A stretch of DNA of 64,000 nucleotides, taken from assembly GCA_019787685.1 (NCBI GenBank), contig JAHNUO010000003.1, forward strand, positions 2,294,001-2,358,000, written 5' to 3'. Of this stretch, positions 44,338-55,748 are shown in pieces. Origin of the DNA: Chiua virens (taxonomy: Eukaryota; Basidiomycota; Agaricomycetes; Boletales; Boletaceae). The translations under genes and the position numbers were made by a program. Under the pieces are notes generated by a model that saw only the letters and a list, made by a program, of their open reading frames with translations, was not told the DNA's origin and ran no database searches. How positions within the stretch are numbered: position 1 is the stretch's first letter; every line of letters begins with the position of its first letter.

Positions 44338-45128
44338 ATGCTATTCGTTACCACCACCATGTCTTTGTCCAAGCTACCTCTCCTGATTGCGTCGTCAATA
44401 TTTTTTCATTCAGCCCTTGACTATCCGTCTCCTGCTAGTCCGGAAGACAAAATCATGGTGAAGTCTGTGCAAGAGCATATATGGAGATATGCTGGATTAC
44501 CTTGTGCATTATTCCTCAAGGTCACTCCCTGGGATTTTTCAGCGTCGATCGATACTCACTCGTTCAAGTAATCAGAGCATGACATGGCTAGCCACTGCGG
44601 CAGAGTCTGCGGTCATCCTTGGTGCAGTTTTTGGTCCACCATGCATTTCCAGTACAACTGCGACAGTCCTAGGGGCACTTGGGCCTGCAAAAGCAAGCAA
44701 ACTGACTGAACCGTTCCTTCTCGGTACACTGCTTATCATGATGGGGGGAGTTCATCCGCCTTAAAACATACTGGGCGCTCGGACGATTCTTCAAGTTCGA
44801 GCTGTGCATCCGCAGGGAGCACAAGCTGATTACGACGGGTCCATACGCTGTGGTCCGTCATCCAAGCTATGCAGGTCTGTTGATGTGCATCATTGGATCA
44901 AGCATTGTGTATGGTAGTCGTGGGTCGTGGCTACGCGACTCGGGTGTTTTGTGTGTAGGGTGGGTCAGAGTGGCACTCGGAGGTTGGTGTTTGATTATGG
45001 GGGCGGCTGTCCATACGATGATTCGTCGGTCAATCGACGAAGATCGCTTTTTGTCAGAGAGGTTCGGGAAGGAGTGGGAAAACTGGGCAAGAAGGGTGAG
45101 ATACAAACTCGTACCATGCATATACTGA
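44338..45128 (+). CDS. Protein-S-isoprenylcysteine O-methyltransferase (ICMT family), one frame break
   Basis: An ER-membrane enzyme that methylates the C-terminal cysteine of prenylated proteins such as Ras and mating pheromones. Exon 1 is 44338-44520 (an alternative ATG lies at 44359); exon 2 is 44576-45128, with a clean GTCACT...AATCAG intron between. Landmarks are the hydrophobic N-terminal half, then RLKTYWALGRFFKFEL, HKLITTGPYAVVRHPSYAG, and a C-terminal RFLSERFGKEWENWARR-like end, the family's SAM-binding RHPxYxG and E..W motifs. The exons sum to one base too many: a run of six G at 44752-44757 would have to be five to join LLIMMG to EFIRLKTYW. This is either an assembly error in a homopolymer or a real inactivating indel. 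Confidence 0.8.
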
Positions 45129-45839
45129 TAGTATTGGGGACATTTTACGGTCAAATTTCAAGTAGCATAGGGAACGACCCTCTTGGATACTACTAGGATG
45201 AGGCTTCGTTAGCATGTTGTTTTTCATCAAACGATACATCGATGAGCTACGAACTTGGCGACATGTGAAACGTCTTAATAATCTCACTAACAGTAGTGGG
45301 TCATCGGAGCGGCTACTAGTAGCCTGACAGGCACGTTACAAATACCTACCTCTCACTCCGGACTTGCAAATCACAACTTCCGACTATCTCCTGCGAATAG
45401 ACCGCTTGTGGTGGTACCATTCGAGTCACCTATCTCAATCCACCGTCTCGTCCACGAGGAAACTAAAGATGGATGAGTATTGCTCATTCCCACCTCGTTT
45501 CTTGCCCCTTGAGTCCAGGTTCCACTCGCATCCCGGCGGGTGTCGTGCGTCGCCCATATACAGGGTGTACAGCCAAGAAAGGGGTAAACCATTCAGCCAC
45601 GGCGACGACGGATAATGATTAGCAAGATGTTCAGTAACCTCGAGCCGTTCTAGGAAAGCGCTTAGGTGTCGGCGCTATATCTGCTTCCCGTGTTCACCCG
45701 ATTCCTATAACAGCTCGAGACTAGATGTTCAGAATTTACATAAAATGTGTGAAAGATCGTTGACGTACCTGAGTACTCGTTCTGCGAGCGTTGCTGCCAA
45801 GGTGATGGACAAGTTGTCTCACCTATCTGGAGAGGTACT
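45129..45839. other. No supported gene
   Basis: This region is downstream of the methyltransferase and of the WD40 relic. Short ORFs only; nothing recognised. Confidence 0.4.
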
Positions 45840-46825
45840 TACACTCACCACAATGTCAAAGTAACGAGCTTCACGGAGATTCCATAATGTGATGGTCTTG
45901 CCTACACTTGTCGCCATGTCATGACTTACTGAAATGGCCATTGACAGTATGCATGCTCGGTAAGAGACCCGATGTGTTGGTGTGTCGCCGTATCCCAGAA
46001 CGAGCAGGATGAATCGCTAGAGGCTGCAATATATGTTCCGTTGCTTGAAATGTACCTCCGAGTCGAGGTTGTAAATTTGGCCACCGGAAGACAGGGCAAA
46101 GAGATGCCTGCCTACTGTCGTGACCCCACACAATGGACTTGTTCGAGTTGTGACGTGAATAGACAATGATTAAGAATTCAGCCACTGGGAGGGGTGGGCT
46201 ACTAGGATCGTCATCCACTCGGTGAATCCGGATACGGCCCTGGACAACAATTGCGAACAACTGTTCGTCTGGTGAAATTTCGCCACGGATAGCGATATGT
46301 CGTATCGCACTGTTATCACTGACAGTCCCTCGCCGGCGGTCCAGGACATCTTCTCGTTATTTGACACTGATGATGTCCCATCTGAGGAGATATCCAGGGT
46401 GTTTGTTCCCAATTCGCATCCATTCCATTTCCCCACCATTTCTGGGGGTTGCGCATATGAATCCCGGTCCCATATCCCCACGATCCCCTTGCCACTCATC
46501 CGGCACCCCCAAACCGCTCGTGACCAAACTTCCCAACTTGAGACACCGCGATGTCTATGACCCAAGCCTCAGTATGCATCGACATATCCCTTCCATTTTT
46601 TATCTGCCAGCATCGAATCTTTCGTTCGCGTGCGGCTCCCACAACATGCTTACCACCAGCGAGGAATGCCACCGTCCGTATCAATTTTCGACCATCGACT
46701 CGAATTTCGATCACCTTCCCTTTGTCTTTTTGAGTGGTAGTGGGAGCCCTGTATAAAATCGGGTGGGTCCTCCTCGTCAGTATCGCGTCTTTGGACGAGG
46801 AAGTGCCCTGATCCGATGCTTCCAT
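45840..46825 (-). pseudogene. Degraded WD40 paralogue
   Basis: Parallels the WD40 gene at 38994-40204. It starts MEASDQGTSSSKDAIL, then VIEIRVDGRKLIRTVAFLAG and KHVVGAARERKIRCW, matching IDGQRHITSVVF...RCW there. It continues with broken frames: DRDSYAQPPEMVGKWNG, SSDGTSSVSNN, an AKFSPDEQLFAIVVQGR-like blade, and a final MAISVSHDMATSVGKTITLWNL blade near 45900. Several frame changes make a full-length product unlikely. Confidence 0.65.
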
Positions 46826-47906
46826 CTTGTCAGCAGCATCTCTTGACTTGGCGATTACCAGATCCTACTGAGAGACATTCTCCACCGTCGATGATGTCGC
46901 CTTTAAGAATGCCATGACGCAAAGATATGTAGTAAAGTATCCCCAGCTCGATTGAAAGTCGAAGAAAGGCAGAAGCCTTGGTTGAGAATGGGGATGGCCT
47001 CCTTGAAATGCTATTCATGATGCATCGAAAGAGATGCAGGGATGAACTACATAGTTGCGGTCAGCTGACTCAGCGGTCAGCGCTTCAGCTCCCAGCAAAA
47101 CGCTCCCACTTTCTGTCAACCGCAACGTCAGAGACTCAGTGAACTTGACATTTGTCAAACTTGCGATACACTCAATCTCAAAGGATGTAACAGCTCCTGC
47201 GATTCGAGCATGCTCCAATTCAAACCTTTGAATTGTCACCGCAACACTGGATCCTTTGGCGGTCAACCGTTCGATGTACATGGTGGCAGGTGCAGGCGAC
47301 ATCACGATGATCAAATCGGTTATCTGTCGAACGCGGCTAGTGACTGGCGACTGAGCTGACACGCATCTCTCGGCGCATGCACTTCATAATAATTTGCCCG
47401 GGCCGCTCCGAGTTGCCAACCAACTCCGACGAGGTTACAAGCGATGTTTTCAAGTTGTTGACAAGCTACAATAATACCGCAGCACCAAGAGGTCATTGGT
47501 GTATCGGGCCTTCAGGTTTCAAGCTTCAAGGCCCGTCACGAGCGGGTCGCATGGTGTACCGTTGGCTTTGAGATGCGGTCTCGTCCAAGTCGCGAGTGCC
47601 CGACTGATCGGGGGGGAATGAGGGGATCAGTATGCTAATCCGTTATAATCTACTATCATACCATCATGAGATTATATAGGATTATCTTTCCCTCACTGGC
47701 CCCCTGATCGATACCCTAATACGCGTGATCGGTCCGCATCCGAGCTGTCACCGAGCGGTTGACAGTCGTTGTCGAGGTGGGTTTCTTAGAACGTCATCGT
47801 TGGACATCGCTCTGGGATACAAAAGCTCGACTTGATCTTGTCTTTCGTGGGAACGCCCATATTTCTCTCCCATCTTGCCAACTCAGCGACTCGTCACGGT
47901 AATAAG
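46826..47906. other. No recognised gene; one 115-codon minus-strand ORF
   Basis: The ORF at 47015-47362 (SRVRQITDL..., then SSVAVTIQRFELEHARI and TESLTLRLTESGSVLLGAE) looks like a beta-rich protein. It shares an ITDL motif with the inverted-repeat ORFs, but I cannot assign a family. The remainder includes the promoter of the MFS gene. Confidence 0.35.
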
Positions 47907-50414
47907 ATGAGCACCGCCAACGAAGAACCTGTCGTCTCCGAGAAGCAGATAGCAGCCAGCGAAGAAGGTGACTCACCTTCCGATCGTTCACTCACTAATG
48001 GTGTCGCCCGGGACTATGAGCTCAAATGCGCCCTCAGTAAGTCACTCCCCAGCGCCTATCTTCACTCATTCACATTTCGCCTGCCCACAAGTCAACAAGT
48101 GCATGCAAGAAGAGTGCGTATCTTATTGTGACTTGTCAGCCACCAGCGAGGACACTATTGATCCCGTTGACAGAATTGGGTTTGGTCGTTATCAGTGGCA
48201 GCTCTTCGCCCTTTGTGGCCTAGGGTGGATGGCAGATAGTGAGACACTGCCTTTCCTTCCAACAACACGTGCTGATATGCCACCATGTCAAAGATCTGTG
48301 GCTTCAGGGTCTTGCAGTCGTCCTTCCCCAAGTGGAGCAGGAACTCAATCCCTCCCGTGTCGAGTATGCAGTCTTGGCCGAGTTTGCTGGAATGATTGTA
48401 GGAGCAACGACTTGGGGAGTCTTGGCTGACATCATTGGTAGAAAGCTGTCGTTCAACGTACGTCACATCGTTTTGGAATTGGGTCTTGCTTTAACCAGAC
48501 TCACCGCGCATGGGATGCAGGCCACACTCTTCCTTGGAGGCGTCTTCGGAATTGCTGCTGGAGGCGGTCTGGACTTTGTCTCGTTTTCGTCCTTGATTGC
48601 GTGCATGGGTCTCGGTGTTGGAGGAAAGTGAGTGACTTTTCTTGGGTATCGATTGCCCAGGGACGTTGATTTCCTTCTTCAAGCCTTCCAGTAGATGGTA
48701 TGCATCATTTTGTCCAAAAGATACACCGTTCAGTTGTTCTTTCCAGGTGCACTTTATTTGGAATTTATACCCCCATCACACCAAGTCGGCATTCCCTTCA
48801 CCTTTATCGATATTCCATTGAACCCTTTACAGTGGACTCTTACCCTGCTCTCTGTATGGTGGGCGTTTGGACAACTGGTTGCTTCCTTGATCAGTTGGGT
48901 ATTCATTGCCAACTACTCATGTAACCCCTCGATACTCGCTGGAGAGTGCCCTAGGTCCGAGAACATGGGCTGGAGATATACGTTGTATGTGCAATTTTGT
49001 TATCTCCCCGTTGATATGTTCATTGTATTCTTTAGGTTTACCCTGTCAGTATAGTCAACACTTGACTGAGATTCAGGTCTAAATATAGTGTCTTGACAGC
49101 GGTGCAATCACCTTTGCGGCATTCGTAATGCGTTACTTCGTATTCGATTTACAGGAATCACCCAAGTACCTTGTGGCTCAAGGACGTGACGAAGAAGCGC
49201 TTGGGGTGTGTATACCTCATCAAGGAAGTATACGAATGATTTGACAGTCTATTCGATGACCTAGGTACTCGAACACATTGCACGCCGCAATGGCAAGACT
49301 ATCTCGCTCACGATCGAGGAATTCCATAAAATCTCACCATCATATAAAGTCGCAACGAACTGGCGTGAAAATTTACGCTATTCCTTCAATGACGTCTCCC
49401 TGTACGTACCCCGGGATTCACCTATTTGCCATCTTTTCTGAACGCCTTGATGCAGGTCCCACATCAAACCACTCTTCTCGACACGTCGACTGTCAATCAA
49501 CACGACGTTGATCATTCTCATTTGGGGGTCGGTACCTGTTTTAACAAAAATCACGCTCTAACCTGCTTGTCGCCAGTCTCATCGGCATTGCTTACCCTTT
49601 GTACACTTCATACCTTCCCCTCTACCTTGAAGCCCGTGGCTCCGCTGACGGTGCGACGAGCCTAAACACGACCTACCGCAATTATGCCATTGTTTCCATT
49701 CTCGGCATTCCCGGCTCACTCATCGCCTGTTGGCTCGTTGATCTCACGCGTGGTACGGGCTGGTTCACGATTGGCGGACGCAAGTTCTCGCTCGCGTTAT
49801 TCACCATCCTATCAAGCATCTTCATGTTTTTGTTCACGACGAGCAAAACGCCAGCGGCCGTGCTTGGGTATTCGTGTGCAAACGGTCTTGTGCAGTACGT
49901 GTCTATGCCGTTTTCGCCGATCCTTCTCAAACGAGTTTAACCTGTTCCTTTTTTCTTCTAGAAACGCTGTGAGTTCGCCTTGGATGATATCACGCGTAGA
50001 TGGACCGCTCACCGTTCTGATGGAATAAGATGTATGGCATTCTCTACGCATACACTCCCGAGTCCTTCCCCGCACCCCACCGCGGCACCGGCGACGCCCT
50101 CTGCTCCGCGCTGAACCGTATTGGCGGGTTCATCGCCCCGCTCATCAAGATCGCGACGACGCCCGCGACGGGCTCTGTCTCTGCCAACACTGCCAACGGG
50201 TGCGTGACTCGTTCTGCCGTGGAGGTGATTATTTGACGAACACTGACCCCATGCGCCAACGCAGACCCGTGTTCGTGTCCGCGGCGTTGTTCTTGGTGTC
50301 GGGCCTGATCACGTTACTTCTCCCCATCGAGGTAAGTGTCTTAGCCTATGCCGCCTGTTGGTCGTGTGGTCATGGTTTTGCTTTGTTTAGACCGCGGGAC
50401 GGGGCGCGCTCTAG
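47907..50414 (+). CDS. Major facilitator superfamily transporter (SV2/sugar-transporter-like) with three micro-exons
   Basis: A plasma-membrane-type 12-helix transporter; the substrate is not predictable. The start MSTANEEPVV is at 47907. I resolve 16 exons: 47907-48036, 48092-48238, 48294-48457, 48521-48627, 48684-48697, 48747-48784, 48833-48984, 49036-49044, 49100-49205, 49265-49401, 49456-49527, 49577-49894, 49962-49968, 50030-50199, 50265-50331, 50391-50414. They sum to 1662 nt (553 aa) in one frame. Landmarks are DRIGFGRYQWQLFALCGLGW, WGVLADIIGRKLSFN (the MFS loop 2-3 motif), GVGGNLPVDGALYLEF, WRYTLFTLGAITF and YTPESFPAPHRGTG. Three exons are only 14, 9 and 7 nt; each rebuilds a conserved motif and the frame closes only if all are included. 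Confidence 0.88.
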
Positions 50415-51220
50415 GCCCCCAGCACACCCTATTCACACGACAACATGGACGAATTGACACGGACGCATACTATGAACGATAAGAACTGAAATGAGAGACG
50501 ATGCCGGGAAAGGTCAAGCGATGGACGGTAGATTTAATCATATGCTACTCGTTGCTTGAATGACAAGAATGTTTTACTTTTTATGATAAATGTGGTCTTT
50601 GACTCTTTGAATGATAAGTACGATAGGTGGAGATAGGTGCAGGACAAGTGGTCCAGTAATTTGGTGTGTCTGGCCCCTGTTGTGTACTATGTTAGCTCAG
50701 GATTACTAGTTGATCTAGCCCTGCGTGTGCACTAATTTTGCTGCCTGTTGTTGCCACATGTATTATTTTTTCTACACTAACAATACTTCAGCGGTTCAGT
50801 CTTCTTATGTTTTTTTTTGTCTCTCTCAATGGGAGTCTAGGTTCATTAATTAGTTCAACACATGAGTCGGATACCGTGGAGGCATTCACCTCATCTACCC
50901 AAACCGTGAGTGCGAACACTATTGGGTACACAGCATCACAAGCATGGTGGCCAGGGATTATCAATCAGACATCTTGGCTGGCTGGTTGAAGCGCAATGCT
51001 TTCCACAAGCTAACAGTTAGAGGTTCAAAATACAAAGATAATGGCTCGACACGATGAAAAAGTACACTAAAAGACAAGAGCGAAGAACAGGAGTGACAAA
51101 AACACATTGTCCGAACCAACACGGAGAGCCTAGACGGAAAAAGCATTACAGCCGTATTATGACATCGGAGAGGAAAAGAACACAAGAAAACAAACGAATC
51201 AAAGAAGAAAAAGTTCAACG
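50415..51220. other. Intergenic region between convergent genes
   Basis: The MFS gene and the arrestin gene end toward each other here. The sequence is AT-rich and likely holds both 3' UTRs. No gene seen. Confidence 0.5.
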
Positions 51221-54200
51221 CTACCCCTGATATTTTTTGATCAAATCCCTCAACCTCGCCTGTCCAAACGCCAACTCACCCAGTCCCCCACGTCCCCCAC
51301 CGCCCGCACCAGCAGAAGTCTTGGATACACTCTTCAAATCCGATATCGTCTCCGAGATCATGGGGGGTAACGATCGCCCCTGCCCCTGTGCGGCACCGTG
51401 CACTTTGACACGCGCCAACGACGCCGTCGAGGTCAACATGGGCACTGCGTGTGACGAGGATAACACGGCAGGCACTGTCGTCGCCTTGGACTCGCGCGTG
51501 CCCAGACCTACAACACTGCCGATAACACCACCGGCGCCCGAACACATACCCCTACCTGGACCAGCGACCCCAGCACCACTCCTGACGCCGAGGAGTATAG
51601 CAGGTGCAGGGCGCGTCGGCATCGGACCGCGCTTGACACCGTTTATTACCGGTCTACGCACGGCAGGTGGCAAGCTCGGTAACTTGGGTTTTTTGGGCCC
51701 AGATGCAGCAGCCACGGGCGTCGTGTCGCCTAACTTGGCGGCGTTCGCGCTGTTGGCCTTGGCTGCCCAGAGAGACGCGACCTGGGTGACTTTGCCACCT
51801 CTGCCTCCGCGCGCGGACCGCACGTCGTACTTGACCTCCGGATCTGTAAGTTTGGATGGGAAACGGGGTAGACGACCTGGAAGGAGATGGGGTGATTGGG
51901 AGGGTGGAGACGGTGATCGTAAGGGTTGGGTGCGCGGCGGGGTATCTACCGGTTGCGACGGCTTCACCTCTGCGCTCGGCGAACGCGATGCTGGCGGTCG
52001 ACGTGCCGTCGTCGGTTGGTTGCGCGAGGTTGTAGGTGTCTGACGAAAATCGTTGACAGAGGATCGACGTGAAGAGGGCTTGAACGACGACCCTTGGCCA
52101 CCAGACCCATTCGCTTCCAGCGACGAAATAGTAACGAACCCAGATGAACGGGGGTTCGGCGACGCCGACACGTCCTTGTCCGCCGAGCTGGTCCCCCCAC
52201 GACGCTCTTCTACCTTGTCATCCTCCATCATGTCTGTCTGTGCGGGATAAAACGACGCGCTCTCCGTAATTGGGACAAAATGCGACGCGGTGGGTGATAT
52301 AAACGAAGCCGGATCATCCATCACAGGTGGAACGGAGATATCAATCTCTCCTAACCAGGCTGCGACACGCCCCTTGGCCTCCTTTCGCAGCTTACGCCCC
52401 TCGTGGTCCTTGGCTTTTTTGCGTTCTCTTCGCCGGCCAACCCTTTCGAGGTCTTCCTCGCTGTGTTTGCTCTTTCCGAGTTTCCGTGAACTCTTGCCTT
52501 GCTGGGTACGGGCATCCCTATCATCCTCGCTCGGGCTGTGTCCACCTCCCATTTGCTGTGTATGTTCATCCGAATCCCGATCCTGCTCCTGCTCCCGCTC
52601 TTGTGTTGAATTCAAAAAGCCCTCGCGGTCGGCCAATGTCAGACTGGAGATGGCACTGTCATTGACAGTGTCATGTGGCGGTCCACTGGGCGGGATCGTG
52701 ATTGGCTGTACGACGTTGCGGACATGCGGTCGTTCGTCCGTGTCGAACTTGCGCGTGCCAACTTCTGCTAGAAGCCGTCGTTCCAACGCATCCAGCCCGC
52801 TCTCTGATGGCACGTCCTTCCCTAAGTTCGCTCCTAAACCCAACAATTCAGGTTGCGCTTTTGGGAATTTGATGGGTGTGATGGCCGCGATAGGTGGCGT
52901 GGGTGGTGCGTGCGGCAAGTGGTCCGTCGATGGGAAACCGGAATGGTCAAACATGGTCGCCTCAGTCATGAAGAGGGTGTCAACATGTGGACGCTGTGCC
53001 GAAAGATGCCTATCCCTGCTGGAAGGGACAGGAGGTGCAGGGAGGGTCTTATCCATGCTCAAATTGGATTTAGGACCCTGGAGTCCTCGAACCTCCATGC
53101 CGGTATCGCCTTTTGGAAGATCTAAACTTAGATCACCAGTCTGCTTACCAACTTCATCTGCCATGCGTTCAAGGTTCGAGACGTTATCACTCTTCGGGAT
53201 AGACCCATAGAACGATTGTTTTGGAGACACAATTGGGCGGGGAGAGTGTAAAACTCCCTGTGAGTCATGAGGATTTGGCAGTGAGGGTATCTGGATTGGC
53301 GGTGGCCGGGAACGATTCGGTGGAAGCGGGTTATCTGGGACACGTGGTTCTGAAGGGGAGCGTGGTGGAATCGGTGAAATCGAGAGATGGTGCGCAGCTG
53401 AATAGTTCTGTGAAGTCGGAGCAGGGACAGCGCCCTCGGAATTTGTAAACGTGTCAACTGTTTTTACCGGTATTCCAGGAGAAATGTAGTTGGGATATGG
53501 TCCACGTGCGGGTGGCGGTGGTAACAATCTAGGCGAAGGCATATATGGTGTCGATGAACCAAGTATATAGTGGGATACCTGTGAAAGAGGATCCGCAGAG
53601 ACGGAAGGTTGCATTGACGGCGCATAAGGAGAGGCATCTTGCCAGTTATAGGCTTCTGCCTCGAGGTGCTGGTTCGACATGGAAACCTGTTGTACAGCAG
53701 AGGCCCTTGTGGGATCATATTGTTGCATAGAGTTGCCGGTGTAGAGGTGCGTTAATGCAGTTCCCGAAGGGGGTGAAAGCAATTCCGGTGAGACGGATGC
53801 GGCATAGGGGTAGGAGGGGAAATGCTGTGGGGATACTAGGGCTTCGGGAACCGCAAGAGAATGGTAGATAGTGACAGGCATGGTTATCACGGTATCCTCA
53901 CTAGCGATTTTTAGAAAGACATTAAGTCCATGTGTAGATAGCGCACCTTCCAGGAGGCATCTCGATGGTCAGTCTGAGGGTGCAACATACCTCAAAGAAG
54001 CCCTCTGTTGTTTTTCCATTATCGTCGACTCGTAGTCCACCTTTGACACCACGGGAGTGACGAGGTATATCAATGACAAGAGTAGCTATTCCTTCTATCC
54101 CAGGAGGAACAGAGTATTCAGGTCCACGAAATTCGACCTGAGTCGCGACATCCGAACTATTAGGTGGTGACTCCCCAGCCAGGAATGACTGAGAGAGGTG

Positions 54201-55018
54201 AAGATCTCGCATTAACGTGACGGTGATACCGGATGTCTAGAGATGAACTTCAGAGAAATAAGATTACCAGGATACAAACGGTACGCACCCAACGTTGTGT
54301 ATGATTCCTTAGTTGTAGATCTATGCATGCGGATTCTCCACCCACGACCATACCACTTGTCAGAGTCGCTTGAGCCCAAATGTTTCCGCCTTCGGTGATA
54401 ACCATGGCTCGTGGGGATGGCGTTCCATTAGTCGGTTCCCAACACTCGACCACTTTGACTTCTTGCTTATCGGTAACGAGACGTTTCTCTCCTCTCCATG
54501 CCACGCTAACGCCTGCGCGAATCTCGTATCTGATGCTGGCGGGACCAAAATTGATTGAAGATGGGGAAGATGATGGGATAGGAAATTGGAAAAAGAATGT
54601 CGTTTGCCCACGTCTGGCGGCATAGTGATATGCCGGAAGGGGTAATTCGCCACTCTCAGGAATATAATCGGAATACACGGCGTTGGAAGGGGGAAGTCCT
54701 GGGCCTTGGAAGATTCTGCGTGAATGCAGAAAAGTCGAAGTCGCAGAATGTTCGGCGAAGTTTACCTCTTTGACGACAATGAGTATCGCGATGGGAATGT
54801 GGTTAGATGAAGGGCGCTCTACCTTGAATAGCGTACAGTTCGACCATCATGACGCCTACACCGACTAGAGAGTCGAGGTCAGCCCGACTCTCCACTTGCA
54901 TCTTTCCAGAGATGTGCCCGCCGGAGACATATACGGGATCTGACAGTGTCAGAGTGACTTTGACCTTTGAATGATGTGGAGACGCATTCATCGGCTCGGG
55001 TCGAGATTGAGAGGCCAT
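51221..55018 (-). CDS. Arrestin-domain protein with long disordered tail
   Basis: Alpha-arrestin-like adaptors recruit ubiquitin ligase to membrane transporters for endocytosis. Four exons: 54823-55018, 54289-54767, 53947-54236, 51221-53900; total 3645 nt, 1214 aa, one open frame. The start is MASQSRPEPMN. The arrestin N-domain shows KVKVTLTLSDPVYVSGG, GVGVMMVELYAIQ and HSATSTFLHSRRIFQGPGL. The C-domain shows SIRYEIRAGVSVAWRGEKR, SGITVTLMRDLHLS, and TLVIDIPRHSRG, then GGLRVDDNG and VITMPVTIYHSL. The remaining ~880 residues are proline/serine-rich with charged patches (EDLERVGRRRERKKAKDHEG) and end in a short helix, ARLRDLIKKYQG. No clear PPxY motif was noted. The gene is intact. A duplicated, broken copy lies at 8986-10060 plus 25065-25465. 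Confidence 0.9.
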
Positions 55019-55748
55019 AGTAGTTGAATTGTAGGTGAAAAGGTCTTCAGAGATTGTCCAAGGTATTTACGTCGGTAGGGATATAAGTGTGATAAGTAAT
55101 TGGTGACAGCACAGCTGTAGTCCGAGCGGTGATCGCCATTGGAGACCGCGAGATAAGGAACGCATCTGCTCAGACGACGGCGCGCATGATGAGCTAGTCG
55201 TGTTGGTCGTTGTCGGAGACGTCGAGCAACTGCTTGTCAAGTTCGCAAGGAAACCCGTTGTTTGTCTATGTTGACACTCGTAAATTATGTAAGGCGTACT
55301 TCATATAATTCCCAAATAAGGCATATTACACTGTCGATCACAAATGGTCACGTGCGTCCACCACCCTTTGACTTATCACTGTCCCATCCTCATTCCATCT
55401 TCTGTCTGACATGCTGGACAAAAACAGAATTAATTAATAAATAAAAAAACATCTCGCTTGCTACATACTTACCCGTACAAACCATTTATCACCATACCCA
55501 AGGCATCCGCAACACTAGTGCACGAACGTCTGAGCAATGACTAGACATATCATAGCTTAAACTTTCGTGCTAACCAACTTGGGCTGTTACATCAACAATG
55601 TCGACAAACACTGTCAGGAGTGGATCATTTTGATGTCTCCGATTACCTACGCAACTTGAAAGCACATAACAGAAAGAAAAAGCCAAGCATAAAAAAAGAT
55701 CGAGCAGTCTCAATCAACGAAATGCACAATCCTTCAATACCCATCTCA
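55019..55748. other. Promoter region of the arrestin gene and spacer
   Basis: The first ~250 bp upstream of the arrestin start (to about 55260) are conserved in the broken copy at 8986-9253, so they were part of the duplicated unit. No gene seen in the rest. Confidence 0.5.

Noticed and set aside
52290..53210. 306-codon plus-strand ORF
   Set aside because: It is a serine/proline-rich shadow of the arrestin tail on the opposite strand.
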